From Mauremys mutica (taxonomy: Eukaryota > Chordata > Testudines > Geoemydidae), in contig NC_059084.1 in the NCBI RefSeq assembly GCF_020497125.1, positions 10,319,501 to 10,383,500 on the forward strand: a DNA stretch of 64,000 nt, in the 5' to 3' direction. Under the pieces are notes generated by a model, which saw only the letters and a program-made list of their open reading frames with translations, was not told where the DNA came from and did no database searches. Made by a program: the position numbers and the translations under genes. This document shows positions 58,504-64,000 of the stretch, in pieces. Position 1 is the stretch's first letter. Each line of letters opens with the position of its first letter.

Positions 58504-61500
58504 CCCATCTGTATGGCCAATGCATATTACACCTGTGTACATGTTGACCCATTCCACTATCCAGAACGCAGTAGCATGGTGCACTACTTTTCTGTTTGAA
58601 ATGCAAGAGACTGATTGGGTTGTTGTTTTTTTTAAAGCCAATCTGTTTTTAGATGTCACCAAGCCTCCACTGCCTGTATAGGAATCTTTAGGCAAGATCA
58701 GTTATGTGCATTTCAGACCAAATCCTGGTTCCACTGAAGTCAGTGGCAAAGCTCCCACTAACTGGGCCATGATTTGGCAGCATGGTTTTTATAATAATTC
58801 ATAATGATGAGCATAGCATAATAGAAATAATAATAAAAATAAATAATGTGTTATCCACCAGGGAATGTCTGGTGCTACCAAACTCACTTCACATGAGTAA
58901 GACTATGGAATTCTGAATATTCATTCTAACCTGCAGAAGCAGAAAATCCTTCCTGAAAATGCCACTGACTACCCAGACTTCATATTTGTCATTTTCAATA
59001 TGCCTATCCAAATTATTCCACTGAGTCACTGTTCTCAAATACAAGAAGCCTGCACATAACAAAGCATTAGATCTTCTTAATACAAAAATAAGTAAGAAAG
59101 AGGGTTTTTTAAATGATTCATATAATTGTTTAGAGAAAATGAGTTGAATAGGATAAACTGTACTTTTAGTTATTTTCAGATCCATAATTAGCTTTCTATG
59201 ATTTCTGTTCATCATTTATTATCCATGGACATTTTTACATGTGTTCTAGAAGTCATGGGGCCAAATCCTGTTCTCTAATACACCAGGGCAATTCCTAGTA
59301 CTTCACTGTGGCCCGTATCTTAGCATTTGTAAATATAAACCAGTGGTCTGTATACACTTTTAATTTCAAACTTGAAAAACTATACATCAGACAAAAGAAA
59401 AATTTTGGACTGAGGGTTATATATCATGCTTCAGTCCATTATTCTCTGTGATTTACTTTTTTCATATTTATTTTTTAAACTGAATGGTACCACCTAAATA
59501 CAAACTGAAACACAAAGTTCATCTAATCTCTTAGCTACTGTGTGGCTTGTTCTGCTACCTCAAATTTAATTAGTGAAATCTACAGTTTGTTGAGACCAAG
59601 ACTAATTTACCTGGTTTCTGGGAAGACATCAGAAAAAACCTTGTATTTATAGTATTTTGAAAGTACAGTGCCCAACTCTCTTCTTCCAGAGCAATGAGAA
59701 CACGTAAAAGCTCATCCCCAAGATGTACCTTAATCTAAAATCAGAACACAAATCATTTGGGATGCTCTTGGGCAAGGATTCTCATGCCGTCTTCAGTAGA
59801 GCTACACCAATTTTACACCAGCTGAAGGTCTGGCCTTCTGACTGTTACAAAAAACAGTTGCAATCTCTGGCCATTTTATGCTGCTTATGGCCTTACTGGA
59901 CCAGAGAATCCATCCCTTGGTGTTCTGAATGAAAGACTCTTTTACCAGGGCTAAAATATAACTGCAGGCCAGCTATACTTAGTGGCAGGAAGGGATTATT
60001 TGTTTTTGGCTTTTACTCCTTATATAATCCTCTTGAAAAGTTAAACTGGTTGCAAGATGTTTCAAATGGAAAAAAATACGCTGGTCTTTGGAACAAAGAG
60101 TTGATTTAACAGCTACATTCTACATTAGTACTGACAAAGTACATCTGTCTTCTGAGAACTCATACATTTCCTCTTCTGAGTTTTAAAAGAATGCACATTT
60201 ATTTACAAAACAAAATGCTGACACAGTTCAACAAGCACATTTATACTTTCATCCTTGCCAGCACAGATACTTCTGGCCACATAAGAGATAAATGACAGCA
60301 TCTCTCACAAGGAAATGCCATGTCAATTGCTTGAGTGGCACTGACAAGCTGTACTCATGAAATGTTAGGGCCAACCCATTTCTGCAGGAAACCATTCAGA
60401 AAGTAGGATCACACTTTCTCTCCACAGCCACTTACCATAGACAAGAACTTCCACATCCATACAAAGCAAGTCTGGCCTGCACTTCCTGATTATTACCACT
60501 AATTTAGTTAATTAAACTGAGAGGTTTTTTAAAAAGTAAATGCATCTATCCATCACCCCACACATTTGCATAATAAAAACTATGACAAATCTTATGAAGC
60601 AAATGAATGATGATTTTTTCTTGAGTCATTAAAAATTGAAGAAAAAACAACACCTCTAAATTTACCACATTCTCCAGTGCTTGTGATAAATGATATGCCT
60701 TGCAGTTTATCCTGAGGGTTAATAGACTCTGGTTGTGTCAGACCAAGGGAGAAGCAAGTTGCAGAGTTGAGGATCCTCATTCAGACTGCCCTATCCCTAA
60801 CCTCACCATGTCTAAATCAGGGGACTGCCACCTAAAGAATCTCAACTGATCTGAACTGTCAGAATATCATATGAAGAGAGAGTCTCTTGGACTGCAAGGT
60901 CTTTTTATTTTCATGTATTGTTCACATTCCAGTAGCATCCAGAGGTCTCGATCAGGAGTGACACTCCATTGTGCTAGAGACTGTACAAACATAAAACCGA
61001 ACCATGGATAGATCTGTAAGTTGAAATTTGGCACTGTCATATTTAGCAAGCACCTATGAGGAAGGTAGCTTTTATTAACTGCACATTTAGCCAGCTCAGT
61101 CCGAAATGTTTCAGCGTCTGGCAGCATCATCTAGTTCCCACTAGGCATGTTCAGATACTTCAGACAGGTATTTAGCATAGTCAGTCATCCATATGTGAAA
61201 GATGATACCTATATTTACAACAATCAGCACCTTAAAATGCACACACGCATGAATTCCTCTTAAGTAGCTGTAATCTGGAAGAATGGGATCTTTGATCCTC
61301 TTCCTTTAGGAAACTGAAGTACTTCAAATAACACCCAGATACCAGACCGAAGACATCTCTGAAATATTAGTAATAATATTGGATTTTTCAGGGCTTCCTA
61401 TATGTCCAAGTTAAATATTAAATAAGCACAAAAAGACCATTGCTACTGTTAACTCTAAAATTGGTGACTATCTGGATGTTGATTTCAGACAAAACTGCTT

Positions 61501-64000
61501 GCTGTACTGGTACAGTCATGTCAAGTACAATGAACATTTTATAACTAATGTAAAAAGCTTTTAAGTGACTATGTGAAATAGATGAAAATACTGATTTGTT
61601 TCTTCAGTTGATATTTTTGTTACATGTACATTGGGGGCAGAGCAGATGCTTTCTAACTGTTTTTCATTATCTCTTACCGGTGTCAATGTTTTAATCCAGT
61701 GGTTCCTAAATGGTGGGTTATGATCCATTTAGTAGTAGCAGTGTCATGGTAGTACTAAAAGGCCCCAGGCAGATCCTGGGCCCTATTGGACTAGGTGCTG
61801 TAACATCACACAGTAAGTTCTTGGGGCAGGTTGGCTGAGGGATCTGGGTGGAAAATGAAGGGTAGCTGGAGAAAGCCCTGGATAGCTATCTGAATAAACA
61901 TGGATTTGCTTACACTGTTCACTTTATCTGCCGGATAGTCCCAGACATCTATATAATAAAGTTGCGCTCTGATTAAATCCACATCAAGTGTCTTCTTCTT
62001 TCAGTGCAGCTGGACAATGTTTATTGGAGGGACTTCCTGGAGAATAGATCACACTTGTATTCAATTACATTTTCATACACAGTATGAAAAAGTAATTGTA
62101 CCATTAGTAATAAATTAATTACTAATGGTGCAACAAATACCATTTTGTTTGGTAGAATAGAAGGGTGTTTTTGGGAGGGGGTTCTGTATTGTTTTTAGAG
62201 TGCACGAGTTCCATATACTTCTATACTTCAATTCTAATTAGTAACAGTGATGATGATGGACTTTCTTACTGGCCCAGAAGTGACTGCTAGTCTCGCCCAA
62301 GATACCTTTTTTCACTGTAAACAATTTCTGTCTCTGGCATTTATTCTCATTCTTACCTCATTCCCTGAAGCTGAAATCATACCCCAATGCCTCATAACAA
62401 AAGTGCATATTTGACTTCAGCTCTTCAGTTGTTCTTCAAGAGATCTGATCCTGTGAAATTCTGAGTACCTGCACTAGGGTGCTGACTGCTCACAACATCT
62501 GCTAAAGTTAATAGAGTTGAGGGTGCTCAGCCCATTGCAGGATCAGGACCCAGCTTTAGGTAATCTTTCCCAGGACAATTAGTTTTAACCATAGTCTGAC
62601 CCTGAGACATCTGCCTGCTCATTGTGATATCAATAGTCCCTGAAAAATCACACACCTTACCTCAGCTGTTATGATATATACAAAGCAGCTACAAAACATG
62701 CTTTATCTAATTTTGAAGTCATGGGGCCACAAGAGTCTTTCTTCAGGTACTGTGTATGAACATTTGGGGAAAATTTACCCTTACTAATTCCAAAGTATGC
62801 TCCTACCATTTCTTAGTTTTACATAAGTGGTTTCTTTTTGTGGATATTGCACCAGAATATTATAATCCTTTCAGAGTATACGAAAGAAAATTAAACCTGT
62901 AAAATCAGAATACTCCAGATAAAATGTAGCAGCTGACTTAACTTTTTATAACAACTGAAATATACACCACTTATGACAGCAAAGAATTTAGGATTTATCT
63001 TGATGGTTAATAAAAGTACATCAATTTGTGCTCTTTGTTTCTTTTCCTCTTTGATATTTTTAAGTTTGAAACCTCCAAAAGGTTTGACCTCAGTAAAAAC
63101 ACTCTATAAGCTAAAAATATATATTTTAATATGTAAATAAAACATTATTTTTGACTTATAGTTGTCTCAATCAGCATCATTTGTACATCAAAATATTTTC
63201 CATTCTAATTCCTACATCACTTCTCATCTCAGCTGAATCACACAGTACTCTCTGGATTATTCTATGTCTGTACTTCTATTTTAAACTTAGCTTCTTTCTC
63301 TCAAAAGGGAAACATATTTAATACATCTGTGCACATTGCTGGCAGCTCTATAGTGACCAGACAAATAGGATGTTTCTAGTTGCACAACAGAAAAAATTAA
63401 GGGAGTTTGTTTTTTTATTTTGTCGCATCATCAGATTCACTGTGCATTTTCTATGCTAGGAAAGAGTTAACAACCTTCAGTCAACCATCTGCAATCAACA
63501 GGTTGCACTAAGAGCAAAAAAATAACCTTAATCCAGCTTTTAAAGTTTTGGAGGCTGGACTAACAGATGTAAAAAATACTGATTATAAAGCTGTCTCAGA
63601 CAGACGTGGGACTGGTACTAAAATGCTCTATGTTTTGGAGAAAAGCTTCCCTCATCTCGAATTGAAATAATTATTGCATTAAAACAAGCACAACTTAATG
63701 ATCTATCTCATTCCGTATAGAATTTCTATCCACATAAAGTAACAACAAAGCACTTGCTAACCTTTAGGCGGTCAGTCCATAGGCAGGTGGAGTGGTACAG
63801 GTCTCTCTGGAATACCGTTGAAACAAAAGAAGCATCCTGTTTCCTTTTTCAATTTTCGTTGTTTTTTTTAAACTGATCATTGAAGGCTTTACGGTGGGGT
63901 GTGTGGGAGCGGGGGTGATTTCAGCCCATGCTTGGCGTGGGAAGAGTTTTAATGGCTGTTGCTGGTAATATGGTTTGCCTGTTACAGTGTCTGCACTACT
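58504..64000. other. 5' flank/intron of ZNF831, nothing firm
   Basis: AT-rich. Old repeat traces near 60940-60990 and 62450-62560 (GAGTTGAGGGTGCTCAGCCC). A minus-strand donor-like CTAAAG|GTTAGC at 63762/63761 may end an upstream non-coding exon. No coding region recognised. Confidence 0.4.

Noticed and set aside
1..64000. CRISPR arrays, operons, bacterial promoters
   Set aside because: No spaced short direct repeats; sequence is vertebrate nuclear DNA.

Overview
The window looks like nuclear DNA of a turtle, most likely a cryptodire. I base this on the mixture of repeats: CR1 LINE tails, a tRNA-derived SINE of the tortoise PolIII type, DIRS and Ty3/gypsy retroelements, hAT, Tigger and PIF/Harbinger DNA transposons, and Penelope-like fold-back repeats. 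Genes have introns and intergenic DNA is long. Nothing bacterial is present.

There is one real host gene. The minus strand from 49484 down to 34308 carries the coding part of ZNF831, a two-C2H2 zinc-finger nuclear protein. I could place five coding exons with matching splice sites and phases: 49484-45162, 44116 (or 44119)-43971, 40391-40219, 36207-36038 and 35159-34308. Together they give an open frame of about 1887 codons ending in the acidic tail [12 protein letters not shown]. The 5' UTR is spliced just upstream of the ATG (acceptor at 49516/49517), so the promoter lies at higher coordinates, possibly near or beyond 64 kb.

The left 27 kb is a graveyard of nested transposons. From left to right: a gypsy gag remnant (1-690); a palindromic MITE with a hAT element inserted at its edge (687-1315); a hAT and Penelope-like cluster (3145-3710); a CR1 tail (4384-5018); a gypsy element with both LTRs, split by a Tigger-like element that itself holds another 1.3 kb insertion (6485-11710); a GC-rich hAT element with perfect target duplication (12151-12558); another CR1 (12852-13438); a perfect 82-bp hairpin flanked by an 18-bp target duplication (14191-14397); a two-gene PIF/Harbinger element (about 15590-18940); a Penelope-like copy and a CR1 (18990-19812); and a 4.6 kb DIRS element with a CR1 inside (about 21450-26035). 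None of the transposon proteins is intact, and several have lost catalytic residues.

From about 28 kb to 64 kb the sequence is AT-rich with few young repeats: 3' flank, introns and 5' flank of ZNF831, with old MIR-like and CR1 fragments, one tRNA-SINE and microsatellites.

The most unusual signal is that the Penelope-like repeats carry a hammerhead-ribozyme-like fold (CUGANGA, stem II, GAAA, a self-complementary AGCU in the stem III position). Two different repeat families keep this architecture with different stem II sequences.
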